Source of the DNA: JAGIBJ01 sp032119795
GTDB lineage: Bacteria; Actinomycetota; Thermoleophilia; Solirubrobacterales; Solirubrobacteraceae
Reading direction: 5' to 3'
DNA length: 64,000 nt
Assembly: GCA_032119795.1 (NCBI GenBank)
Contig: JAUMFO010000008.1
Span: forward strand, 62,001-126,000
Part shown: positions 43,616 through 51,354 of the stretch, one piece after another
Position numbering within the stretch: position 1 is the first letter of the stretch
How the letters are laid out: each line of letters opens with the position of its first letter
Program-made: the position numbers and the translations under genes
Notes under the pieces: generated by a model
What the model was told of the DNA's origin: nothing
Database searches by the model: none
The model's input: only the letters and a program-made list of their open reading frames with translations

Positions 43616-44738
43616 GGCGGGGGTCCTCGGTCGTCTCCGCCGTCTCGGTCGCGAGCAGCTTTTCCTCTTCGCGCTCGCCCATGTGCAGACCGATCAGGCC
43701 ACCGGCGTCCACGCGCTTCGTGCGCTTCTCCTCGAGCGGGATCCAGCAGCGATCGAAGTGGCCGGGGGTGTCCTCGGTAAGTGCCGGCATCTCCAAGCAG
43801 CGATCGAACGCATGCGGGCACCGCGGGCGAAACGCGCACCCGGGCGGCAGGGCTCGGGGCGACGGCGGCGTGCCGCCGATCGTCGGCAGGTACTCGGGGC
43901 GCTTGCCGATGATCGGAGGGATCGAGCCGATCAGCCCCCACGCGTAGGGGTGGCGCGGGTCGCGGAAGAGGTCCTCGCAGGAGGCCTGCTCGACGATCCG
44001 CCCGCCGTACATCACGGCCACGTTGTCTGCCGTCTCCGCGACGACGCCCAGGTCGTGCGTCACCAGGAGCACCGCCATGTTGCGCTCGTCTCGCAGGCGC
44101 AGGATGAGGTCGAGGATCTGAGCCTGAACGGTCACGTCGAGCGCCGTCGTCGGTTCGTCGGCGACCAGCAGCTCCGGCCCACACGACAGCGCCATCGCGA
44201 TCATCACTCGCTGGCGCATGCCGCCGGAGAACTCATGCGGGTAGGAGTCGGCCCGCTCGGCCGGCCGCGGGATCCCCACGTCGCCCATCGCCTCGATCGC
44301 GCGCTGTTTGGCCACCGACTTGGAGACGTCTTCGTGGGCGAGCACCTGCTCGGCGATCTGGTTGCCGACTCGGTGGACCGGGTTGAGCGAACTCATCGGG
44401 TCCTGGAAGACCATCGAGATGCGCTTGCCGCGCACCTTCTGCAGCGCCTTGTCTGAGGCGGCGAGGAGATCGATGCCGTCGAACGTCGCCCGCCCGGTGA
44501 TCGTGGTGCCCGGGCCGCGAGTGAGGCCCAGCAGCGTGAGCGCCGAGACGGACTTGCCGGAGCCGGACTCCCCCACCAGCGCCAGGACCTCGCCGCGGCG
44601 CAACGAGAGCGTGACGCCGCTGACGGCCTGCACGGCGCCGGCTTCCGTGGCGAAGCGGACGCCGAGTTCGTCGATCTCCAGCAGCGCGGGGCCGTGGCCG
44701 GGCACCGGCTCGTTCGTGATGGCCTCAGGCGTGCTCAT
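43608..44738 (-). CDS. oppD: Oligopeptide/dipeptide ABC transporter ATP-binding protein (OppD type)
   Basis: ATG 44738 overlaps the oppB stop (ATGA); the frame extends upstream but that part only shadows oppB. The 376-residue ATPase shows GESGSGKSV, ISMVFQDPMSSLNPVHRVG, FSGGMRQRV, LLVADEPTTALD and the extension CAFRPRCPHAFDRC. It pairs with OppF as the two non-identical engine subunits. An unusual acidic tail (HMGEREEEKLLATETAETTEDPRHD) follows. Confidence 0.94.
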   Translation of the reverse strand: MSTPEAITNEPVPGHGPALLEIDELGVRFATEAGAVQAVSGVTLSLRRGEVLALVGESGSGKSVSALTLLGLTRGPGTTITGRATFDGIDLLAASDKALQKVRGKRISMVFQDPMSSLNPVHRVGNQIAEQVLAHEDVSKSVAKQRAIEAMGDVGIPRPAERADSYPHEFSGGMRQRVMIAMALSCGPELLVADEPTTALDVTVQAQILDLILRLRDERNMAVLLVTHDLGVVAETADNVAVMYGGRIVEQASCEDLFRDPRHPYAWGLIGSIPPIIGKRPEYLPTIGGTPPSPRALPPGCAFRPRCPHAFDRCLEMPALTEDTPGHFDRCWIPLEEKRTKRVDAGGLIGLHMGEREEEKLLATETAETTEDPRHD

Positions 44739-45682
44739 CGGCGGATCCGTGGGTCGAGGAAGGCGTAGAGGATGTCGATCAGGGCGTTGAGGACCACGAT
44801 CACCACTGCACCGAAGAGCGTGATCGCCAGGACGGGCGGCACGTCGAGCGTGCCGACCGAGTCGGCGAAGTACGCGCCGACGCCGTCGATGTCGAAGACC
44901 GTCTCGGTGAGGACGGCGCCGCCGCCGATCAGCAGACCGACGTCGAGCCCCCACAGGGTGATCATCGGAATCAGCGCCGTGCGCAGGCCGTGTTTGGTGA
45001 TCACCTGGCGCTCGCCGAGCCCCTTGGCGCGGGCCGTTCGCACGTGATCGGAGCGCAGGGCATCGACGAGATCTCCGCGCAGAACCCGCGAGTAGATGCC
45101 GATGAAGAGCACGGCAAGGACGATCCATGGCGCCAGCAGGTGGTAGGCCCACTGGCCGATGCCGCCCTCGGAGATCGGCACGTAACTCCCCGGTGGGATG
45201 AGCCCAGCCTTGGAGCCCAGGTAGTAGCTGACGACCGAGCCCAGCCAGAAGACGGGCAGGGAGATTCCGATCACGGCAAAGCCGTTGATCAGCCGGTCAG
45301 ACAGCGAATTGGGTTTGAGCGCGCTGAGCGTGCCGAGCGCGATCCCGCCGAGCAGCATCAAGACGGCTGCTCCGGCCGCGAGCGACAACGTGCGCGGAAT
45401 GCCATCGACGATGCGGTCGATCACATTCTCCTGCGTCGAGTAGGAGATCAGGTCGCCGTTGAACACCTTCTGCATCGTGCGGACGTACTGCGTGGGCACC
45501 GACTCGTTAAAGCCCCACTCCTCGCGGATCGCCGCGATCTGCGTGTCGGTCGGGTTCTTGCCGGCCATGCGGACGGCCGGGTCGCCGCCGGGGATCACGT
45601 TGAAGATCGAGAAGACGAGCACCGACACGGCGAACAGCACGAGCACCATCGCGAGGATGCGGCGGATGATGAAGAGCGTCAT
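44735..45682 (-). CDS. oppB: Oligopeptide/dipeptide ABC transporter permease (OppB type)
   Basis: The 315-residue protein has six hydrophobic helices. It begins with the typical MTLFIIRRILAMVLVLFAVSVLVFSIFNVIPGGDPA and carries the EAA-type loop LRSDHVRTARAKGLGERQVITKHGLRTALIPMI near residue 210. It forms half of the transmembrane pore for peptides. ATG 45682 overlaps the oppC stop by 4 nt. Confidence 0.94.
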   Translation of the reverse strand: MTLFIIRRILAMVLVLFAVSVLVFSIFNVIPGGDPAVRMAGKNPTDTQIAAIREEWGFNESVPTQYVRTMQKVFNGDLISYSTQENVIDRIVDGIPRTLSLAAGAAVLMLLGGIALGTLSALKPNSLSDRLINGFAVIGISLPVFWLGSVVSYYLGSKAGLIPPGSYVPISEGGIGQWAYHLLAPWIVLAVLFIGIYSRVLRGDLVDALRSDHVRTARAKGLGERQVITKHGLRTALIPMITLWGLDVGLLIGGGAVLTETVFDIDGVGAYFADSVGTLDVPPVLAITLFGAVVIVVLNALIDILYAFLDPRIRR

Positions 45683-46725
45683 CGGCCTGGACCGTCCCCG
45701 CTCGTCACGAGGCCACGCGGATCGAGCGCCTCACGCACGACATCGCCGATCAGGTTGAGCGACAGCACGGTCGCGGCAAGCACCAGGCCCGGCACGATCG
45801 TGAGGTGCGGCGCCGAGGTGAGCACGTCGGTGCCGTCGGCGATGAGCGTGCCCCAGGACGGATTCGGGCGCTGGACGCCGGCGCCGAGGAACGACAGTGC
45901 CGCCTCGTAGGCGACCGTCTGGGCCACCACGATCGGCCCGAGCACCAGCAGCGCCGTGACGATGTTCGGCAGGATCTCGCGGCGCATGATCCGAATCGAC
46001 CCGAATCCCTGCGCTCGTGCGGCTTCGACGAAGGGCCGCTCGCGCAACGACAGCACGGAGCTGCGGATCGGTCTGGCGACGTAGACGATCTGCACCACAC
46101 CGATGATCAGCGCTGGCAACCAGAGCGAGTCGCCCGCGATCTTGACGAAGCCCAGGTTGAGGCCGCCCAGCGCGGTGGCGACGCCGAGCGCGATGCCGAG
46201 CAGGATCACCGGAGTGGCCCAGAGCACGTCGAGCGCACGGGAGATGATCGCGTCGGGCCAGCCACGGAAGAAGCCGGCGATCGTGCCGAGGACGGCCCCG
46301 ACGAACAGGCAGAACGTCATGGAGACGAGCGCGATGAAGAGTGAGTTGCGGCCGCCGTACAGCAGGCGGACCATGAGGTCGCGGCCGTTGCCGTCGGCGC
46401 CGAGGAAGTAGCGGCCCTGGTAGGTCGGCCCGATGGGAACGCCGTCAAGCGAGACGACGTTGACGGCCTCACCGTCGATCTGGACGGTGTCCGTGAGGTG
46501 GTTGGTGAACGGCCCCGTCTGCGCGACGTGATCGGCCCACAGCGGCGCAGCGAAGCTCGCCGCAATGATGAAGAGCAACACGCCGACGGAGACCATCGCC
46601 GTCTTGCTTCGCCGGACGGCGCGCGCCGCGGCGCGCATCGGCGTCGCGGCCGGAGCGACGGCCGCCGCCCCGGCCGGGGTGGCGCCAGCTGGCGCCACCC
46701 CGGCCGTTGCTTTGGCAGAAGCCAT
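45679..46725 (-). CDS. oppC: Oligopeptide/dipeptide ABC transporter permease (OppC type)
   Basis: ATG 46725 (ASAKATAGVAPAG), 5 bp after the binding-protein stop, gives 348 residues. A long Ala/Pro-rich cytoplasmic N-terminus precedes the first helix (TAMVSVGVLLFIIAASFAAPLW). Other helices and the loop RERPFVEAARAQGFGSIRIMRREILPNIVTALLV are characteristic of the OppC/DppC branch. It completes the pore with OppB. Confidence 0.93.
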   Translation of the reverse strand: MASAKATAGVAPAGATPAGAAAVAPAATPMRAAARAVRRSKTAMVSVGVLLFIIAASFAAPLWADHVAQTGPFTNHLTDTVQIDGEAVNVVSLDGVPIGPTYQGRYFLGADGNGRDLMVRLLYGGRNSLFIALVSMTFCLFVGAVLGTIAGFFRGWPDAIISRALDVLWATPVILLGIALGVATALGGLNLGFVKIAGDSLWLPALIIGVVQIVYVARPIRSSVLSLRERPFVEAARAQGFGSIRIMRREILPNIVTALLVLGPIVVAQTVAYEAALSFLGAGVQRPNPSWGTLIADGTDVLTSAPHLTIVPGLVLAATVLSLNLIGDVVREALDPRGLVTSGDGPGR

Positions 46726-46730
46726 CTGAG

Positions 46731-48401
46731 CTACTTCAGGCCCAGCGTGGTCAGGTCGGCGGCGTACACGGGATGCCACAGCAGCCCGTCGAACGCCACG
46801 CGCTCCGAGGTGATCTTGGTGAGCTTGCGGTTGCCGTACGGCAGGACGTACGGGTTCTCCACGAGCTTGCGATCGACTGCGGCGTAGTCGGCTGCGGCGG
46901 CTTCGATGTCCGGGTTCTCGTTGGCCGTCTTGATCAGCGAGTTGATCTCCGGGTCATTCACGTTGCCGAAGTTCTGGTTGTTCGTCGGCTGGATCGATGC
47001 GCCGTCCACGAGGAACAGGAAGTTCGACGGGGCCGGGTAGTCCTGGAACCAGTTGGCGAAGCCGATCTGGGCCTTCGTCTTCTGGTTGCCGATCGTCTGG
47101 AAGTAGGTCGAGCCCTCGACGATACGTGGCTTGGCCGTCAGACCGATCTGGTTGAGCAGATCAGACATGTACTCGGCGACCGGGGTCGACGGGTCCTCGT
47201 CGTTGCCGAACACGGTGACGGACTCACCCTCGGCGCCAGCCTCCTTGATGAGGGCCTTGGCCTTCTCGATATCCGGTGCGGCGTTGGGGTCGCCCCACGG
47301 GCACGGGTCGACCTTCTCGAAGCCCGCCATGCCCGGCGGCAGGAAGTTGCAGCTCGGCGCCAGGAGCCCGCCGAACACGCGAGCCAGCGCGCGCTCGTCG
47401 ACCGCGTAAGCCACGGCCTGGCGGACCTTCACGTCGTCAAACGGCGGAACGTCGACGTTCAGGAAGTAGTAGTACGTCGAGTTGGTGACGTACTCCTTGT
47501 AGCGATCGGTGTAGCTGGTGCGAAGCTCGCGCAGCTGATCGGCCGGCGGCGGATCCTGCAGGAAGTCGACCTTGTTGGCGATGACGTCCTGCGCCTGACG
47601 ACGGGCGTTCTTGGCGACCGTGACGTCGATCTGATCGGCCTTGGCCTCCGGCGTGTCCGGCAGCGGGGTGAAGTTCTCGTTCTTGACGAGCTTGAATCCG
47701 CGACCCGGCTGGACGCCTTCGAGCTTGAACGGCCCGACGCCGACGGCCGGCTTGTCGGTCGTGTTGGTGAATGGCGTGTCGCCCTTCACGAGGCCCGCGA
47801 AGTTCATCGCGAGGTAGAAGTTGAACGAGCCGTCCTTCTTGGCCAGCTTGATCGTGATGTCGCCGGTGGCGTCGTCGGCCGTGATGCCGGAGATGTCGGC
47901 GTCTTCCTTGCCGTCGCTCTGGTACTTCTCCGCACCTTCGATGACGGAGTAGAACGCCGAGCCACCCGATTCCAGGTTCAGGACGCGCTTGATCGAGTGC
48001 TCAAAGTCGTTGGCTTTGACGGCCGACCCGTCGGAGTACTTCAGGCCGCTGCGCAGCTTGAGCTTGTACGTCAGGCCGTCGTCGCTGATCTCGGGCATCG
48101 CCTCGGCGAGGCCAGGGACCAAGGTCGCGCCCTCGGCGCCCTCGGCGTGCTTGTAGGTGAGCAGCGGCGTGTACACCGTCCAGAGGGCCGTCCAGCCCTC
48201 CTGGGTGTAGGAGAGCGCCGGATCCATGTAGTCCGGGAACGACGTGTAGTAGGCGGTGAACGTGCCGCCGGACTTCACTTCGGCGGTCGCGCTGCCGCCT
48301 TCACTGCCACCACCGGTGTCCTTGTCGTCGCCGCAGCCGGCAGCCAGCACTGCCGTGGCGGACAGCGCTACCAGCGCCGTGGTGATCCGTGATCGCGTCA
48401 T
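46731..48401 (-). CDS. oppA: Peptide-binding lipoprotein (OppA/DppA family)
   Basis: ATG 48401 opens a 556-residue protein with a lipobox LAAGC and an acidic Gly/Ser linker. The family core (SBP_bac_5) is evident: DYMDPALSYTQEGWTALWTVYTPLL, LVPGLAEAMPEISDDGLTYKLKLRSGLKYSDGSAVKANDFEHSIKR and VRQAVAYAVDERALARVFGG. It would capture peptides, or other ligands such as nickel chelates or opines; the type of ligand cannot be decided. It is the first gene of the operon, with the promoter expected in the 329 bp upstream. Confidence 0.93.
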   Translation of the reverse strand: MTRSRITTALVALSATAVLAAGCGDDKDTGGGSEGGSATAEVKSGGTFTAYYTSFPDYMDPALSYTQEGWTALWTVYTPLLTYKHAEGAEGATLVPGLAEAMPEISDDGLTYKLKLRSGLKYSDGSAVKANDFEHSIKRVLNLESGGSAFYSVIEGAEKYQSDGKEDADISGITADDATGDITIKLAKKDGSFNFYLAMNFAGLVKGDTPFTNTTDKPAVGVGPFKLEGVQPGRGFKLVKNENFTPLPDTPEAKADQIDVTVAKNARRQAQDVIANKVDFLQDPPPADQLRELRTSYTDRYKEYVTNSTYYYFLNVDVPPFDDVKVRQAVAYAVDERALARVFGGLLAPSCNFLPPGMAGFEKVDPCPWGDPNAAPDIEKAKALIKEAGAEGESVTVFGNDEDPSTPVAEYMSDLLNQIGLTAKPRIVEGSTYFQTIGNQKTKAQIGFANWFQDYPAPSNFLFLVDGASIQPTNNQNFGNVNDPEINSLIKTANENPDIEAAAADYAAVDRKLVENPYVLPYGNRKLTKITSERVAFDGLLWHPVYAADLTTLGLK

Positions 48402-48730
48402 CTGAGTTCGTACCTCTGGCCTTACGGGGGCCGGTCGCAGACGCGGTGAGGGCGGGGGCCCACACCGGTGGCGCCACCGTACACCGTGATACCCCGGGAA
48501 AACCCTGGACGCAGGGCCCAACCGCACCGGATAGGCCAAGGCATGCGATAACGCCCTTCTTTGCAGGGCTTTCAGGCCATCGTTCATGCGTTGATCGTGG
48601 GCGAAATGTTGCGTTTTCGCGCCCGGAATGCCCGCAGTTCTGGACAGATGGTCGTACTTCAGGCGCAAGGCCAGACGACCTGCATGCCCATTTGGGCGCC
48701 CCGTACGGGTGGTCGCCCGTGGGCGCGGCC
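48402..48730. other. Non-coding gap carrying the opp operon promoter
   Basis: No convincing gene lies in these 329 bp. A 14-bp palindrome (cggtggcgccaccg) at 48466-48479 is about 65 bp upstream of the oppA start and may be an operator. Near 48540-48620 a lower-GC stretch occurs. I see no riboswitch or tRNA. Confidence 0.5.
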
Positions 48731-49030
48731 TCAGGCGGCTGGCTGCTGCGCGGCATCCAAGGCCGTGCCGTAGCGCTTGGCGGCGCGCGCTCGAGCCTTG
48801 GCCGCCTCCTCGATCCGGTCCTTCGGCGGGGCGTTCGTCACCAGGCGATCCAGCAGCGCCGCGGTCGCCTGGGCAATCTCGGCGACGGCCTCATCGAACG
48901 CCTCCTGGTTGGCCTGCGACGGCTTGGTGAAGCCGCTGACCTTGCGCACGTACTGCAGGGCAGCGGCGCCGATCTCATCGCCGGTGGCCGGCGGCTCGAA
49001 GTTGTTCAACACCCGGATGTTGCGGCACAT
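48731..49030 (-). CDS. DUF2277-family protein
   Basis: ATG 49030 (MCRNIRVLNNFEPPAT) marks the true start, giving 99 residues. The family is highly conserved across its length: EIGAAALQYVRKVSGFTKPSQANQEAFDEAVAEIA, LLDRLVTNAPPKDR and EEAAKARARAAKRYG. The function is unknown in the family. The N-terminal Cys and the Lys/Arg-rich C-terminal helix suggest an ordered helical domain. It is divergent from the S1-HD gene with 115 bp between starts. Confidence 0.9.
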   Translation of the reverse strand: MCRNIRVLNNFEPPATGDEIGAAALQYVRKVSGFTKPSQANQEAFDEAVAEIAQATAALLDRLVTNAPPKDRIEEAAKARARAAKRYGTALDAAQQPAA

Positions 49031-49145
49031 CCTCCGAGCGTAGCCCTGCCGAAGAGCGTCGTCGAGCCGCTTCACGTGCGCGCCCGCGCGACCCGGGCGC
49101 GGCCCGCAGCGCTGCGACGAGCCCGCGCCAACTACCCTGAGTCGG

Positions 49146-50891
49146 ATGCCCGAAGAGATCAACCACACCGCCCGCTGGATTCAGAGCGAGGCGGATAGCG
49201 AGGAGCTCGCAGCGCTGGTCGTCGACCCGTCGCGTACCTCGCTGCTGGTTTGCGTGACGACGCAGAACGCCGCCACGCGGCCGCTGCTCGACGCCGATGA
49301 CCTCGCCGCGCGCCTGGGCGAGCGCGCGCAGGTGTGGGTGATCACCGACGCCGCGCACGCATGGGCGCTCACCGAGGCGCTGCCTCCGAAGATCGACGTG
49401 TACGGCGGCGCCATCCGCGCCTGGCAGCCGATTCCAGAGCACAGCACCCCGTACCCGAGCGACCACCCGCAGTGGACCGTCTTCACCGAGGGCGACGCCG
49501 TCAAGGCCGTCGAGCAGATCGTCGCCTACGCCGACATGCTCGAGAATCCTCCGCCGGCGTTCGGCACGAAGGCCTACGGTCTGGTGACGGGCGTGCGCAA
49601 GGCTGGGGCAGACATCGAGCTCACGACCGGCCACCCCGCCTTCGCCTCCAGCAGCCACCTGATCCAGCACGGCGAGGTCTTCCACGCGGGCGAGGTCCTC
49701 ATGCCCGGCCAAGAGGTCACCGTGAAGGTCGGCCCGTGGCACGCGCAGGCCGGCCGCGTCTCCGTCTCCCTGCGCGACTTCGCTCCCGATCCGTGGGAGC
49801 GCCTGACCGAGGTCTACGAGGTCGGCGATCTCATCGAGGGCATCGTCAGCGAGATCAAGGAGTTCGGCGCATTCGTCGAGCTGATGCCGGGCGTCGAAGG
49901 CCTGCTCCACAAGAGCAAGATCATCGATGGCTTCGTGGAGTACGTCGACGACTTCGTCCTCCCCGGCGACCGCATCACGGTGCGCCTGCTCTCGATGCAG
50001 CCCTACGACCGCAAGGCCGAGGTGAGCATGGTCGCCGTGCCAAAGGGCGAGGCTCCCGAGCCGCCGGCGTCGGTCTTCCCGGGCGGCCCGCCGTGGATTC
50101 CGGCGTCGCCAGACGCCTTCGACGCGGAAGACATCAAGGCCCCCGAAGCGCAGCCGGCGGCCGAGCCGCAGCTCGACGCCTCCGGCCGCGAGGAGCAGCA
50201 GTCCACGCACGCCGCTGCCCCGGTCGCCGCGCCGGCACCGGCTGCTGCCGCGAGCGAGCCGGCCGAGCCCGTCGCCACGATCCCCGGCGACGCCGGCATC
50301 GGCGCGGCGTTCGCCGCGGCGCTGCAGTTCATGGTCGAGCACCACGGCGAGCAGTCCCGCAAGGACCTCGTCGGCACGCCCTACGTCGCTCACCTGATGT
50401 CGGTCGCGGCGCTCGTCCTGGAGCACGGCGGCACCGAGACCGACGGCGTTGCGGCTCTGCTGCACGACGCGATCGAGGATGCCGGCGGCACCGAGATGGA
50501 GACGACGATCAGCGAGCGGTTCGGCCCAGAGGTCGCGCGGATCGTGCGCAACGTGACCGACACCGACGAGGATCCCAAGCCGCCGTGGCGCCCGCGCAAG
50601 GAGGCCTACCTCCAGCACCTCGCGGGCGTTGACGAGCATGCGCTGCGCATCTCCGCCGCCGACAAGCTCCACAACGCCCGCTCGCTCGTGGCCGACCTTC
50701 GCCGCGACGGCGAGGTCCTGTGGGAGCGCTTCAACGCCCCCAAGGAAGATCAGCTCTGGATCTACGGCGAGTACGGCGCGGCGTTCGACGCACGCCTGGC
50801 TGAGCTGGGTGCCGCAGACGGCCGAACGGCCGAACTCGTCGCCGAACTCAAGAAGACCGTCGCCGAGCTCACCGAGCTCGCCGCCAAGTAG
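49146..50891 (+). CDS. S1 RNA-binding / HD-hydrolase fusion protein
   Basis: A 581-residue cytoplasmic protein with several parts. Residues about 1-110 form an uncharacterised domain (LLVCVTTQNAATRPLLDADDLAARLGERAQVWV and PPKIDVYGGAIRAW). About 140-215 looks like a diverged S1 fold. About 222-298 is a clear S1 domain (YEVGDLIEGIVSEIKEFGAFVELMPGVEGLLH). A Pro/Ala linker spans about 300-370. About 375-581 is an HD domain of the RelA/SpoT-MESH1 type (TPYVAHLMSVAALVL, ALLHDAIED, ISAADKLHNARSL) with all HD ligands but no synthetase domain. Hydrolysis of (p)ppGpp or another nucleotide linked to RNA binding is inferred. Confidence 0.88.
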   Translation: MPEEINHTARWIQSEADSEELAALVVDPSRTSLLVCVTTQNAATRPLLDADDLAARLGERAQVWVITDAAHAWALTEALPPKIDVYGGAIRAWQPIPEHSTPYPSDHPQWTVFTEGDAVKAVEQIVAYADMLENPPPAFGTKAYGLVTGVRKAGADIELTTGHPAFASSSHLIQHGEVFHAGEVLMPGQEVTVKVGPWHAQAGRVSVSLRDFAPDPWERLTEVYEVGDLIEGIVSEIKEFGAFVELMPGVEGLLHKSKIIDGFVEYVDDFVLPGDRITVRLLSMQPYDRKAEVSMVAVPKGEAPEPPASVFPGGPPWIPASPDAFDAEDIKAPEAQPAAEPQLDASGREEQQSTHAAAPVAAPAPAAAASEPAEPVATIPGDAGIGAAFAAALQFMVEHHGEQSRKDLVGTPYVAHLMSVAALVLEHGGTETDGVAALLHDAIEDAGGTEMETTISERFGPEVARIVRNVTDTDEDPKPPWRPRKEAYLQHLAGVDEHALRISAADKLHNARSLVADLRRDGEVLWERFNAPKEDQLWIYGEYGAAFDARLAELGAADGRTAELVAELKKTVAELTELAAK

Positions 50892-50910
50892 CTCCGCCGA
50901 GCCGGGCCGC

Positions 50911-51336
50911 CTAGCGGCCCGGCTCGTCGATCACCTCGGTCGGCGTCTTGTAGTGGAAGCCGCCTGCGTCGGCGGCGGCGCCGTCGTTGAGCGGCGGCTG
51001 CCCCACCCAGCCCAGGCGGATCTCCGCCCCGTCGCTCAGCGCCTGCTCGTCGGCGACGAAGAAGCGGTGGCTGGTCTCGTCGACGGTCACGTTCTCGGCC
51101 ACCTCGGTGCCACCGACGAAGAGCGCCGGGGAGAGCGCGCGGATCGGAATCGCTCCGTCGGTCTGGATCTGTAGTTCGACGCCTTCGTCGACCTCGACGG
51201 GCTTGCCGCCGACGAAGTGGCGTCGCGGCGTTCGGTAGCGCACGCGCACGCTGCGCACGCCCTTGAGCGCGGGCAGCGTCCAAAGGTCGCGCCGGTCAGG
51301 CCGGTCGGCCTGGGTGAGGTCTGAATCGGTTCCCAT
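50911..51336 (-). CDS. Hypothetical protein (beta-rich, cytoplasmic)
   Basis: ATG 51336 gives 141 residues without a signal peptide or membrane helix. The sequence alternates short beta-like strands (VRSVRVRYRTPRRHFVGGKPVEVDEGVELQI, LFVGGTEVAENVTVDETSHRFFVAD), suggesting an Ig-like or jelly-roll fold. I do not recognise a family. It lies 18 bp downstream of the large hydrolase gene, so the two are probably co-transcribed and may function together. Confidence 0.7.
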   Translation of the reverse strand: MGTDSDLTQADRPDRRDLWTLPALKGVRSVRVRYRTPRRHFVGGKPVEVDEGVELQIQTDGAIPIRALSPALFVGGTEVAENVTVDETSHRFFVADEQALSDGAEIRLGWVGQPPLNDGAAADAGGFHYKTPTEVIDEPGR

Positions 51337-51354
51337 GGTCGGTCCCCTTCGCGT

